From positions 992,001 through 1,056,000 of the forward strand of contig JAWNGF010000009.1 of the NCBI GenBank assembly GCA_037039685.1: a DNA stretch of 64,000 nt, in the 5' to 3' direction. Shown here piece after piece: positions 33,861-45,238 of the stretch. The notes under the pieces were generated by a model that did no database searches, was not told the DNA's origin, and worked only from the letters and a program-made list of their open reading frames with translations. Numbering within the stretch: position 1 is the stretch's first letter; each line of letters starts with the position of its first letter. The position numbers and the translations under genes were made by a program. This DNA comes from Ceratobasidium sp. AG-K (lineage: Eukaryota > Basidiomycota > Agaricomycetes > Cantharellales > Ceratobasidiaceae).

Positions 33861-36516
33861 TCAATATGCGAATCTAAAGTCGAGGCGTTTATTGCCCTTG
33901 TCGTTGGTCGTTTCCAAATACTTCGTTTGTTCCTGCGAACGCGGCATAAGCCAAAAATGGAAAACATTGGGAAAATGGAGCCCATACCTCTTTGGTCCAC
34001 GAGTTCCAGACCTTGTCCCTCCTCTTGTTCACCGTCCGGTAGAACAAGAAGACAAGCCCGTACAGAGCAATATTCATCGAACAAATCCCAATTAATACCC
34101 TGTTTCCCCGTTTATCTTTAAACACCGCATCAGTCTCATATTTGCATCATCCTGGCTTGCAAAACTCACACAGGGGCTATTTCCAAACCATCACCACGTT
34201 AGTTTGATATATCGACCTGGCAAAGAGCTTGTAACACTTACAGCGTCATCCTTGCGGTAAATATTTGCCTGGCGCGCGGTAGAATCTCGTTAGGTAGAAA
34301 TTGGTTTGTCTTGATAACTCTACTTACGTAGATTACGGCCCCCGCTTGGACAAACATGTTGTATACGGATGCCGAGACTATTGTGAGAACCGAGTTAAAA
34401 TGCGTCTCCGAAGATCATACTTCTCCGGAGATCCTTACCTGTGCGTGTACGAACGCTATACTACACAAATATGGTATTATTCAGCTGATTGTTTGGCAGT
34501 ACTGACTAAACGTGCTTACGCTGTTTCGTGATGCCCAAGCGACTTGGATGGGGTGGATGTAAGGGAATCCAGTGCTATTGCGCGTGCGATATCAGTCCAT
34601 ACTGCTACTGAGGAACAAATGCCTAACCACTCACACCAAAGTTACAACGGCAAAGTACACCCATTGGGACGTACTCTCGTTGAATGTGTAAAGTGCCACC
34701 TGGATACAGCTCATCAAAAATCGGCATGGTTTAACAATTACAGCGTGAACCTACCAGCAACGGCAGCGCCCAAAGCTGTAATACTACAGTTGCAAGGACT
34801 CGTGAGTTGATCGCCTCGCTCAAGAAGCTAGTAATCAGGATTGTAATAATTCCGATTACAACCGAAGGAATGGACAACAAGTTTGCTTCGGTTGTATTGA
34901 AGCCTAGGCGCCGTAGTGAGAGTGTGAGGTACGTTTGAGGAGGGCCAACGGGCATCATATGAACCATTCCAAGAACCTATAAATCATAATTAATCACCGC
35001 CTATCAGAAGTTATAATATACCCTACGTAGAGGGGCCACATGTGCCAATCGCATAGCGAGTCCCAGATCATCTTGGGTGACAAGCCTTGACGGTTGTGCA
35101 TATCCGACTTGGAAGGGTCATCACGTAAAACACTAAAGACATTATAAAGACATTATCGCAGTGTGGTTGCCCAATATCACCCACCGGTTAACCATAACCA
35201 CCTCATCTCTGAAGCGACGTTAGTACCAACATATTTACGCATATATTCAACCGTACCTATCCGTAAACCATCCTTTGGGCCTGAACCACGCCTTGGTCTG
35301 AGTTGGCCCAGCAGGCATGAGGAAAAAGGATGCGATGCCCGCGGCACAAGTGATGCACCCTTGGGCCGCGTCAACCAACTATCTTAGAAATTGGACAAAT
35401 AGTCACGCACCTTCAATGAGGAACAAATACCTCCACCCAGCTCGACCAGCTACGCCACGCATCTGCAAGATACCAGTGGCCAGGAAAGCCGAAACAATGT
35501 CACATGCATAGTTGCTTATCCAGAAAAAGGCAAGGCGAATAGGTACTGTAACCGTGGTCAATGAAGTGTAGGATCAATAACAGCATTACTCACGCTCCGT
35601 TTTAGTGTAGAAGTACGATAAGTACAGGATCACGTCCTTTTAGAGAGTATATGCATGAGTTGTGCCAACGAATCTATATCTTGAAGTTACTCACTGGGAT
35701 GAACCCTCCTTGCAAAAACCCGAGCAAAAACCGACATGCCAAGAATGAACTGCGCCCCGAAAGCCAGAATTGGGATAGTGCAACGACGCTCCAGAGGGTC
35801 ATCTAAGGTGTCCCGTGTTAAAGCGGAGCTTATCTGTCTGCATCGAAATGACATACTTGTGTTGGAATCCAAACGTCCGGTCCAAGGCGTTTAGAGATAA
35901 GCTGGGAGGGAAGCTCAGCGGCGAGGAAAGATGTACGGAAGAGGGTATTTCCGAGGTTAAAGTCGTTGGTAGTAAGTCCAAGATCCTGCAGGAAGTTATC
36001 GGTGTTTGCTTGGGCTAGAGCCAAGGTTTCAGTTGAGGCATAATATTAGCAAGCAGAGGCATGACGTACATATATTTGACCGATCGAGGTCTAAACAGAA
36101 GAACATGATGGATGCCCAGAGCATGATACGCCAGTCGATTTTTCGTACGATTGCCTGTACAACTTTTAAGGCAAGCGAGATTATAAGAGTTGATAGATAG
36201 TCACCTTTTCTTCTCTCCATGTCCATCGAGCGTCAGGATCGAACCGGTGCGCATTTTCATAAGCAGGGGGTGGACGGTATATCTCTAGTGTTTTGGGATC
36301 GTCGAAGACGGATGGTTGAGTTGCAATACCGTCCAAGTCGACGCTGATCTCGTTACGCTTCCACCAGCGGTAGCGATGGCTCTGGGAACGGAGCTGATCC
36401 AAGGGGACACCTAACTCTTTAACGTTCCTTCGAGTGAGAGTTTCTTGAGAACCTTTACGAGGAGTATCGAGACCAGAGCTAGATGTATCTTCTGGGCGAG
36501 TTTTTATGTCAGCCAT
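33861..36516 (-). CDS. MFS transporter, allantoate permease/ACS type
   Basis: The start at 36516 ([10 protein letters not shown]) precedes a cytosolic N-tail of about 100 residues. Membrane segments then appear exon by exon: [20 protein letters not shown] (TM1 with the family DRxNI motif), [40 protein letters not shown] and [19 protein letters not shown]. Later come [19 protein letters not shown] and [16 protein letters not shown]. The C-tail ends [20 protein letters not shown] and then RFAY, with TGA at 33861-33863; this tail is characteristic of fungal anion:cation symporter-family permeases. A TTG at 36543 is not a credible start. More than ten introns interrupt it. Substrate is probably a small organic anion or vitamin-like compound; it cannot be fixed from sequence. 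Confidence 0.87.
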
Positions 36517-37199
36517 GGTTTCGAATCGTGCTACAGAACCCAAGATGAAGGGGCGGTCCTGCGCCTTTCAGTGATTTAACCGAAGCCTTATACCTAGCAC
36601 AAATTTGCCGAGCTGAAATGCATCATAGAGGAGCTTGACTAGGCTCCAAGCCAATGATCATTGTGGCCTGGATCTATCACGGCTTATCGTCAGGGGGAGG
36701 AGATTGACTTTGTACTCATATGCCTTCGCGATGGCGCAATACAGAACCAGACCGGCATGATTGGCGGAACTCGATTTGAGCTAACTGAATAAGTAAGCAG
36801 CCAAGTTAGTTGCGTCTTATAGCGCAATGAGTTAGCCGAGAACGGCAGAATCGTCACACTCGACGGAATGGTCAAAGACGAGAGCACAACGCTCGTTGTT
36901 TGGTAAGTTAGGCACGATGATCACGTGCTCTGCTCAACAATTGGTCATTTCAGTTACAAACCTTTGGTCCTGACCTCAACCTCGGTCGCTGAAATTTCAG
37001 GTCGCTTGCCGTTGGAACGTAGCGTACGGCGTCACGTACCGTCTGCTTGCGCCTCCGATCACAGCAGACACGCATTTGCTAACAATCGGCCAAAATCCCC
37101 GATTGGCCAAGCTGAGCTCACCTGGGCTACTTTAAATTTCGGACCCCAGAGTCCTTTAACTTCTACAAGCTCCCAACCAAACTACCGCCATTCCCCAAC
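36517..37199. promoter_or_regulatory. Divergent promoter region, MFS permease / HIT protein
   Basis: 683 bp between two divergent start codons. A GATCACGTGCTC motif (E-box core CACGTG) lies at about 36920. No open frame with family motifs. Confidence 0.4.
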
Positions 37200-37909
37200 A
37201 TGACCTCATACTTGGTCGACAAATTCGCGCATCGAGCTACACGCATAGAGACTCTAGAACCGACCTGCATCTTTTGTAATATTATCTCTGGTGGACTTCC
37301 TGGTTACAAAATCTACGAGGATGAAAGTGCTATAGCCATACTGGATATTCAGCCCATACGACGCGGTCATGCCCTTGTGATCCCTAAGGCCCACATTAAA
37401 CGGTTGTCTGACCTCCCACCCGAACTTGCAGGAGCTGTTGGAATGATCGTTTCTCGTGTTGCGAGCGCTATATGTCGCGGTATGGATGTGATACTACAGA
37501 CATTTGTCCCTTCCTGAGAAATACGTCACGTTCATATCGGAATAATCTAGCTCTCGATATCGATGGCTTGAATGTTGTCTGTAACCAGGAGTACGCTCAG
37601 GTGCGTTCCTGTGTTCAGTCGAACAAGCGGAAATTAACAATCCGCTTATTTGGTAGGCCGTTCCTCACGTCCAGTAAGCACGTTTTTACTCTACATTCGC
37701 AATGGTCTCACGCAGAGACATCTACCCGTAACAGCTACCATATTGTCCCTGCGCCTTCGTTAACTGACGTGGACACAACGCCAGAACCGGACGCACAGGG
37801 ACAAGCGTTGAGCCATCATTCCGTCTTCTCGCAGGAATTGAAGCGTCGGGGCGAGTTGGATGGCTTGGAGGGCACCATTTTGGCTGAGCAAATAAAAGCC
37901 CGGCTTTGA
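37200..37909 (+). CDS. HIT-family nucleotide hydrolase
   Basis: Exons 37200-37479, 37551-37600, 37657-37673 and 37735-37909 give 173 residues. PTCIFCNIISGGLPGYKIYE opens the HIT fold, then AILDIQPIRRGHALVIPKAH and LDIDGLNVVCNQEYAQ|AVPHVH|YHIVPAP. The catalytic histidine triad HxHxH is assembled only after splicing: the 17-nt third exon supplies AVPHV and two bases of the next His codon. The C-terminal 50 residues are acidic and helical (SQELKRRGELDGLEG). The family hydrolyses adenosine 5'-monophosphoramidates or Ap3A/Ap4A-type dinucleotides; LDIDGLNVV is more like Hint/Hnt1 proteins. Cytosolic or mitochondrial location cannot be decided. Confidence 0.92.
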
Positions 37910-37992
37910 AACTCGTTCTGAGCATGTATCCAAGCTCACTGATTCACGTCAAATAGCCCACGCATAAATATTACAACATAAAACCCAAAGCA

Positions 37993-39140
37993 TTACGTTT
38001 CAAAATACCCATCCGTCAATACGACCGCTTTCTTCTGCCAAACATACTTTGGAGGCGCTCCTCCACCTTCTGCCTCGGATGACCGAAGGCCAAGAGACAC
38101 TGTGGAAAGAATTGGCTCCGCATCTGGCGGGGCGCGTGTTCGATCGATAAGTGACATTGAAGCGGGATCAAATGAAACACTATGCGGAAACATGACTGGT
38201 TGGAAATCAAGTAAAAGAAGTTCCATCTTGGCCATTTGGTTCCATTTATAGGCTTTGGATATGATCGAGGCAAGGGATTGTTCGTGTTTGGAGGGGATGT
38301 ATGCAGCACCCCCGTAAACAGCAGTCAAGAATGGGAGGAGCACATTGTTCACCAGCCCAGTGCGGAGCGAATCGAGCCACCTATGTACCGTCGTTGGAGA
38401 GAAGCCGGATTGGCCAGAGGCAAACGAAGATACACGCCATCGCCCACTCATCACTTGGGGCTCTATAGACCGAATCAATAATAAAATCACATATGGCGGG
38501 TCAACTTACCTCGACGCCTAACCAATTCATACATGCGTGACATGCATTCATTGTCTGATGCGTTCATTAACGGATTGAATGGGTGAAATATGTGAACGTG
38601 CAATTCCTTGTTGATCAGAAACTGGAGTGCGAAATCCATAAACTCCGCTATTGGTCTTCCTGCTCCAGACGCGGATTCGATGAGAGATGGGTTGGCCCCA
38701 TATCTCCCATAGAGTGCCCGTTCAACTCCCACCATATCCCGGACATCCAGAGAAGTATTGATGGCGACGTCAGTACCCAGAGCGCACAGATTGGCCAAGT
38801 CCTCGTTAATGTCTCGACATAGATTATCGATATCTCTGTTGATCGACAGAAATTGGGCGGTAACTTCTCCAGGATCTTTGTCATCCGTAACCTGGAAGTG
38901 AGTCCGTATGAGCACCGAACCGGCCTTGGAGCGCCGGATGGCGCGCTGTGTTTCTTCAATCTCCCGTCGAACTTCGCGTTGTCTTTGTGGAGACGCTTGA
39001 GCTTGGATGTTGCTCAGTTCTTCCAATCGAGACTTGTAGCGATTGATTTCGTGGCCCATATCCGATAGTTGTTGACCCATCTTCTCGTTTCGGTATTCCC
39101 AGTATTTATCGCGTTTTGACGGACTCATTACCAGAAGCAT
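37993..39140 (-). CDS. Coiled-coil module protein A, without G domain
   Basis: Exons 38510-39140 and 37993-38462 give 366 residues ending GYFET with TAA. The start ATG at 39140 (MLLVMSPSKRD) is used; ATG at 39128 is an alternative. A coiled coil (MGHEINRYKSRLEELSN...VRREIEETQRAI) leads to PIAEFMDFALQFLINKEL and IFHPFNP, then across the intron E|PQVMSGRWRVSSF. LLLLDFQPVMFP and ILSTVSLGLRSSEAEGG then lead to the C-terminus KAVVLTDGYF. These blocks are shared with the GTPase genes at 45239, 53820, 56182 and 61476 and with protein B. No P-loop or G domain lies upstream. Function unknown. Confidence 0.82.
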
Positions 39141-39907
39141 AGTTTCTCCTGCTAGCGCTTTTCTGTCGCTCTAGCATGGTATTTGGCTAGGAAAGTAAAC
39201 ACACTTACGGGATTCCGCCTTGGGCGTGTCTGGCGTATCTGTCGCCACCTTCGAGCTACTCGAGTTTCGTTTTTTCGAGCCACTCTAGTGAGCAAACCCG
39301 TTAAAGCTATCCGACAAGCTTGTGGACCAGCATACCGAGACTTTGCGGCGTCGCTGCCCAAGAATTTTGACTACCATGATAGTATTTTGTCGACAGCTAC
39401 GAAGTTAGGACTAGCCAGGCGTCGATCCAGTGCGTAACAATGGTGGTCAGTGATAAACAATTGAAGCAAACACGCGTGTAGCGCCTGTCCGTCAGACGCG
39501 AGGCTGTGACCCCAGGTTCCTGAGTAGGGTTTGCTTCAGTGGAGCACCTTCCATACCGAACACGACCGGACAGAGTGGTGCCCTCGTGGCTGGGATTGCC
39601 TCGTGTGGGAATTTTAATACCGCAAGTAGCCACCAGTCCTCATTTATATCAAATTTGAGAGTTGCCCCAAGTCGTATCCGTATTTAATATTCCGGAAACT
39701 TTTTTAGCGTAAAATCGTGAGCGACTGGATTTTATAGTGTAGAGGACAAAGGCGATGTCTCAGGGCTGGCATCGGGCCGGTTTATCATGGCCAATATTGA
39801 CTGGCAGCGCATACATTCAAATCGTAAAATGTGAGCCGATGCGATATTCTACATAGACAGCACGTTGCAAAAATTTACATCGCTTGGACAATTGAGCTTC
39901 GCTAATT
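39141..39907. other. Intergenic, module proteins A and B
   Basis: Upstream of A and downstream of B. I looked for a hidden G-domain exon (GxxxxGK, DTPG) on the minus strand and saw none. Confidence 0.45.
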
Positions 39908-41598
39908 TTACGAGAAGTACTGGGCCGTTAAAACTTTCGCCGGAATCTGGGTCGTGTGCTCTGCACCTTGAGCCCCCCGTGCCCGAGAGGAATATAGCCC
40001 GAGTTTACTCGTTAGCAAAATGCCCTCAGGACCGGGTATTTTTTTCCCTGGTCCCTCGAGCTGAGCGCCTTCTGGGTCAAATGGCGAGCCAGGAGGGGCA
40101 AAGCCCGGCTGAAAGTCAAGCATAACGACCGAGGTTTTGGACAGGTGGGTCCAATCCAATGCGCTCTGGAATAGCTCCGTGATAGCTCCGAACGCCGTTC
40201 CAATCGGTTCTGCGTACGCCTCCGGTTTGTAGACGTGGTCGCACAACGGGGTCAAGGCATTTTGGCAAAATTCTTGAGCGATCGCTTGAGCGGTCGCTTG
40301 AGGGTAACAACCATGCAAATTGATTGCGTTAAATGTCGAGACCCGCCAGCGACCGGCGATTGTCTGTGATTCTGGAAGTGAGAGGTATGAGGATGGTTAG
40401 AAACAGATTCATTGATGACGGACCTTGTTTCCTAACAGTTCGGTGCATATTCAGGAACAGGTCGTTCTCTGATCGGCCCACTAAGGCTGGATGAAATATG
40501 TTGGGCCCACAGATACGCTCGACCAGCCAATCGTTTAGGAGAGCTCGACAGCCAAAGTCAATAAAATCTTCGGGATCTATGGGGAGTGTGATCACGCCAA
40601 CCTCTCCGAGCTTTTTGCCCGATGATCGTTGTCGTAGAATTGTGACCAAGTCTACGGTCTTTAGTTCACGAATCGCTTGGGAATCGGACAATTTTTCGCC
40701 AAGATCTCGAGAAATATCTTCAACCTTCCTCGTAATTCGTCGGAACTTTTCAGTGATGGTGGACACCTCTTGCATGTCGTTGACCTGCATGTGTTTGCGA
40801 ATGGACAACACTTCTTGTCGATACGGGTCGCTCTCGTAGTATCGGACTTTGTCTTCAAGGGAAGCAAGGTTGTCCTCTCGTTCCTTGATATCGGCGAGCA
40901 ACGACATGACCGTAGCCTCGCGTTTGCCAAGTTGTTTTTCCCACTTGCGGAGGGATTCATCGATGGCTTCATATTGACGGGCTTCACCGTCGCGTCGATG
41001 ATTGTTGTTTTCGTGCCCAGTAGAGCGCCCATTGGGGGGACGAGAGACTCGGGGAGCCGGGGATTCGGTGGATTTTCGTGGGTCGGGGCCAGAGGCAGGC
41101 GGCTGGGTGTGTTGTGCTCGCACCTGGGCGGGAAGCGCCGGGGAGAGTTGGGGAGGCGCCGGCGGAAGGTGGGGAGGCGATTGGGTCGAGGGTTGGGCTT
41201 GATATTGCGCCTGTGGTTGAGCTTGAACTTGGGGTAGTGGTCCATGTCCTCCCGAACTGCGGTCATCGACAGTAGGAGCCCTACTCTGAGACTTTCGCCC
41301 AGGGGGTGGCGGACCGGCCTGAGGGACCGGCGATGCGGCAGTTCCCGTACTAGATGGCTCAAGAGGCGGAAGTGCGGGCTGTTCCCTCTCTGTGCGTGGC
41401 GTGAGTTGCTGTAAAGAGGCAAGGTCAGTCCTGGCTAACCTGAACCAAGGTTCAGACACGTACCGGACTCGCTGTTGGGCGCGTAGCGAGGCCTGGGCGC
41501 GCCGAAGGCGAACTACCAGGGGCCGCTGGGGACGAAAAATGTGTGCTCATAGCAGCCTTGGCTTGATCCTTGACTTGTTTGAGAGCCTGCACCACCAT
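39908..41598 (-). CDS. Coiled-coil module protein B, Pro/Gln-rich, without G domain
   Basis: Exons 41464-41598, 40424-41408 and 39908-40371 give 527 residues ending LTAQYFS with TAA. The first ATG in frame is 41598 (MVVQALKQVKDQ); the more upstream GTG is preceded by a stop. About 150 residues are Pro/Gln-rich (PQVQAQPQAQYQAQPSTQ). A coiled coil (ESLRKWEKQLGKREATVMSL) follows, then DPEDFIDFGCRALLNDWL, IFHPALVG, and after the intron E|SQTIAGRWRVSTFN. SVVMLDFQPGFAPP and LTSKLGLYSSRARG complete the shared module. It is divergently placed from the Hsp70-like gene at 41937 with 338 bp between starts. Confidence 0.82.
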
Positions 41599-41936
41599 CG
41601 GGCGATGCGGTTTCTCGGCTGGATTACTCGTGGTGGCAAAACCGGGGGTTGTCGCTGGGAAGAATGAGTTCACCAAGAAAGATGCAGGCGCTAGTGGTCG
41701 CCACCTAGACACTGCCTCGACCGAAGAACTTGACACGAGGTTCTATATGCATGATCTTGGATAAATGGGGGCACAAAGGGTTGGGCGAGACCGAGAATAG
41801 GTGATCCAGACACAGCCAGGCCCTGACAGGAGCGCGCTAATCGGTATTTGCAAATAGCCACTCGCCCACCCGCCCTCTCCCTCCATATCACCCTCACCAC
41901 CCTTTCTGTCATCATCCAGCAAAACTCGAGCCCAAT
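41599..41936. promoter_or_regulatory. Divergent promoter between module protein B and Hsp70-like 1
   Basis: 338 bp between two divergent ATGs. The last 60 bases before 41937 are C/T-rich (CCCTCACCACCCTTTCTG), as often seen in basidiomycete promoters. I find no clear heat-shock element (alternating GAA/TTC). Confidence 0.4.
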
Positions 41937-44343
41937 ATGAAGGTTTTCGCAGAAGGTCCCTGGAACCGCCCTGCTAAGATTATTCTTGGAATCGATATTG
42001 GAACGACGCAGAGCGCCGTCGCGTTTGCTCATCTCTACCCTGGTGTGTGCTGCTGTCACGCGAGATATTGGACCTACAATTTTACATGTTATTATAGGCG
42101 GTCCACAATCTCTCCATCGTGTGACAGCGTGGCCAGGCCAGGAAGCCCAAAAGGGGGAGAGCAAAATCCCGACCCTCGTTTACTATGATAACGACAACAC
42201 TGTAGGTGTAATTCTTTTCATCCCTCCTTCTTAGTCTAATGAAAATACTTTGGGAAGGCCGTATCATTTGGCGCAGAAGCATTGAAGCCAGAGACCTCGG
42301 AAACGGCTGAAGACGAAAAGTGGCAACTCGCTCGCCACTTCAAACTCCACCTCCACCCTGAATCGATGAAGCAAAAACATAACTTGAAAGCACAACGTGA
42401 GTAACTCTAAACTTTGTGCCCGGTTTATTAAACTGATTACTGCTCCGTATAGCCTTGCCCGTGGGCGTCTCACTACTCAAGATCTATACCGACTTCATGG
42501 TCTATCTCTTGAGGCACACCAAAGACTTCTTCGAGTCTCGAATTATCGACGGCCAGCGCGTCTGGAGCGACCTCCACAAAGACATGACGATTGTCCTGAC
42601 CCACCCGAACGGCTGGGGCGTCAAGGAGCAAAACTTTATGCGCAAGGCCGCCGTTGCCGCGAAATACGTACCTTCGGACAGGGCCATCTCCCAGATTCGA
42701 TTCGTGAGCGAGGCGGAGGCTTCCGTTCATTTCTGCATGTTCCATGGCGACCTCCACAACCGCCTCAGCGTAAGCGCTTGCTACCTGCCGTTTTGACCGC
42801 CGTTGCTAACGGCGCGCGACTCGTAGCCAAACACCACCTTTGTCGTTTGCGATGCTGGAGGATCTACTATTGATACCACCGCATACTCGGTCAAGTCTGC
42901 ATCCCCGATACTCGAGCTTGAAGAGAAAAAGGCATCCGCATGTGAGTCCGAGCGCCATTGTGATGTGGATTATACTCACAAAGGCCATTCATCTAGGCGT
43001 ACAAGCAGGAGGCGTCTTTGTCGATATGGAGTTTGAAACTCACCTTACTCGTATTCTGAATGGATTGGAGCAATTAGATCACGAAGAACGTATCGACTAC
43101 ATCAAGAAGGGTGTCAAGGACTTTGAGGGAACAGCCAAGAAGGCTTTCGAGAGCGCGGACTCTGAACATCGCATCGACTTGGGTGCAGGGCGTTTGACCA
43201 AACCCGAGCTCAAGATTCGACGAGGAACGATTACATTGGACGGGTAAGTCCCGAACGTATTGCCTAATTGTTGTATTTAACTTTTTTTTGCCAGTGCGAC
43301 TATCGAACCCTTCTTCGATAACTGCGTCACCCAAACCGTGGCGAGCGTTCGCCAGCAGATGTCCGGGCTGACCTGCAAGGTGAGACGTTCAGCGCCAATC
43401 ACCGCGCCCCGCGCTAACTTTAAAACGGCAGCATATACTCCTTGTGGGCGGGTTCGGTGACAGCCTCTACCTGCGCAAGGCCCTCATCTCCGAATTCAGC
43501 AAGAATGGCTGCACAGTCAACGTCGCCAATGATTCCACGTACGGATATTCCCATGACCCTCGTTGACACTGATTTTCCAACTGATCGCATGCAACAGGGC
43601 CAAGGCGGTTGCCGACGGAGCTGTGATCTGGTGTGCCAAACTGAGCGTCATCAGCCGTGCCACCCGGGTGCCATACGGAGTTGAAATCAACGACGCGTAC
43701 GATTCGAAAAAGGCCGACCACTCTGGCCGAACCGTACATAGGCACGACGCTGGGTACGACTATGTTACTGGCAAATGGTCTCAGATTGTTGGCAAGGTAT
43801 GTTCCTTTTTGGGTCATTTGCGTATTGCCACTCACGTGGCGCATTCAGGGTGTGGTTATGAATGCTGAAGGGGCCGTGCGCGAGTCATACTGGCGTTCGT
43901 ACAAGACTGCATCCCCGCGTCTGAATAACTTCAAGGTCACAATGTTCGCGTTTAACAACGAGAGGGAGAATCCCAACGACTGGTTGCGTGACAAGAATGG
44001 TTAGTAATACCCGCGTTTGGCTCGCATCGGCCCTAATACCATGCTCGTATAGGCCGTATCAACAGGGGATTCGAAGAGATCTGCGAAGTCGAAGCTGATT
44101 TGAGCGGCATGCGCCAGGCATTGAAGAAGAAGACTGGACGAGATGGTGATTACTGGTACCTAGACTTTACTGTTGCGTTGCAGTTCGGGGGCACAGAGCT
44201 CCAAGCGTTCGTAGAATGGGAGCAAGATGTGAGTGTATCCTCCACTTGTGCGCATACATACTAACACGTCGTGCATCTAGGGGGAGATTCGTACTGGCCC
44301 CGCTTCGATTTTGCCGAGCGCACTTACAAATGCGCGAGTCTGA
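41937..44343 (+). CDS. Hsp70-12-like actin-fold ATPase 1
   Basis: Exons begin 41937-42042, 42098-42201, 42258-42396, 42453-42769 and 42827 onward; the last exon ends SILPSALTNARV with TGA at 44341-44343. Phosphate 1 is IILGIDIGTTQSAVAFAH; phosphate 2 is FVVCDAGGSTIDTTAYS; the adenosine motif is HILLVGGFGDSLYL. Other landmarks are LTHPNGWGVKEQNFM, FVSEAEASVHFC, KKASACVQAGGVF and DGAVIWCAKLSVISR. The chain ends soon after FGGTELQAFVEWEQ, so there is no peptide-binding domain and no EEVD tail, as in the HSPA12 group. Residues for ATP binding look intact. It is likely cytosolic; substrate unknown. It is the only plus-strand member of the 38-64 kb cluster. Confidence 0.9.
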
Positions 44344-45238
44344 AACTTTTCACTGAGAGTCTGAGCGCTTTCCCTATCATCTTGTCTGGCACAAGCCCCA
44401 CATTTCTACTCCTAGTGTGGCCACGTCAAGAGCGAGAATTAACTGCATTTATTGTTAGTCATTGAGTTCTATTTGGTCTTAAAATGCGAAAGGGTTTTGA
44501 AAAGAACGGTTCTACTTATACTGAAGCTTGGTCTCAGTTTGTGAGACGACGGACTTGGCAAATGATACGGTCAAATCTTGGTGCCGCGATCGCGACAGTT
44601 CCATTTTCACAGGAATTTATCATTATCGCGGCGTTTGTCGACACGCGCACAGGTGGGTTATCAGCCTTACTTTATGGGTGCGTACACATGTTATTACTAG
44701 ATACAATTAAAGGCAGAATAAAACTAGTTTAGCTACAGGTAAAGGATGAGTTCATGAATTAGGCTATTCATTATTGTAGTTTAGGCGGGTTCAAGACCCA
44801 TCATAAGACCCTACCCGGCACGTAGACCCTTCCAACTGCGATACGCTTTGGGGACGCGCAGTATAACTTCGGTGGATACTGGAGGCCATGTTTGCCGTGT
44901 CCAATCGTAATAGGGGTGACCGCAATAGCGAGAGTGAGCGAATAAGGTTTCGCAAATCAAGTAAATATCGCAAATGGGGTTTCTTGGTAATTGAAATCGA
45001 GAGGAATCAATTCTGCAGCAATGGATTTCTAGATGCCCTCGAAAGCTGGTTGATATCGTCGAATGCATCCGTGATATGAGCTTGCGCTGGGCTGACTTGT
45101 ACAGTACCCGGAGTGAAATTCTATTTATATTTACGCGGTTGAACCAGGTAAGCGAGACAAAAACAGAATAGAGCTGTACATGTACAAAGCCGAAGAACGA
45201 ATACAACAGCAAGCATAACAACAAATCCAAGCTTCTAC
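44344..45238. other. Convergent intergenic region
   Basis: 895 bp between the convergent Hsp70-like 1 and GTPase C. Short open frames have no motifs; no repeat structure noticed. Confidence 0.4.

Noticed and set aside
41599..41936. Heat-shock elements in Hsp70-like promoters
   Set aside because: No run of three alternating GAA/TTC units was found here or upstream of 53284; single GAA or TTC words only.
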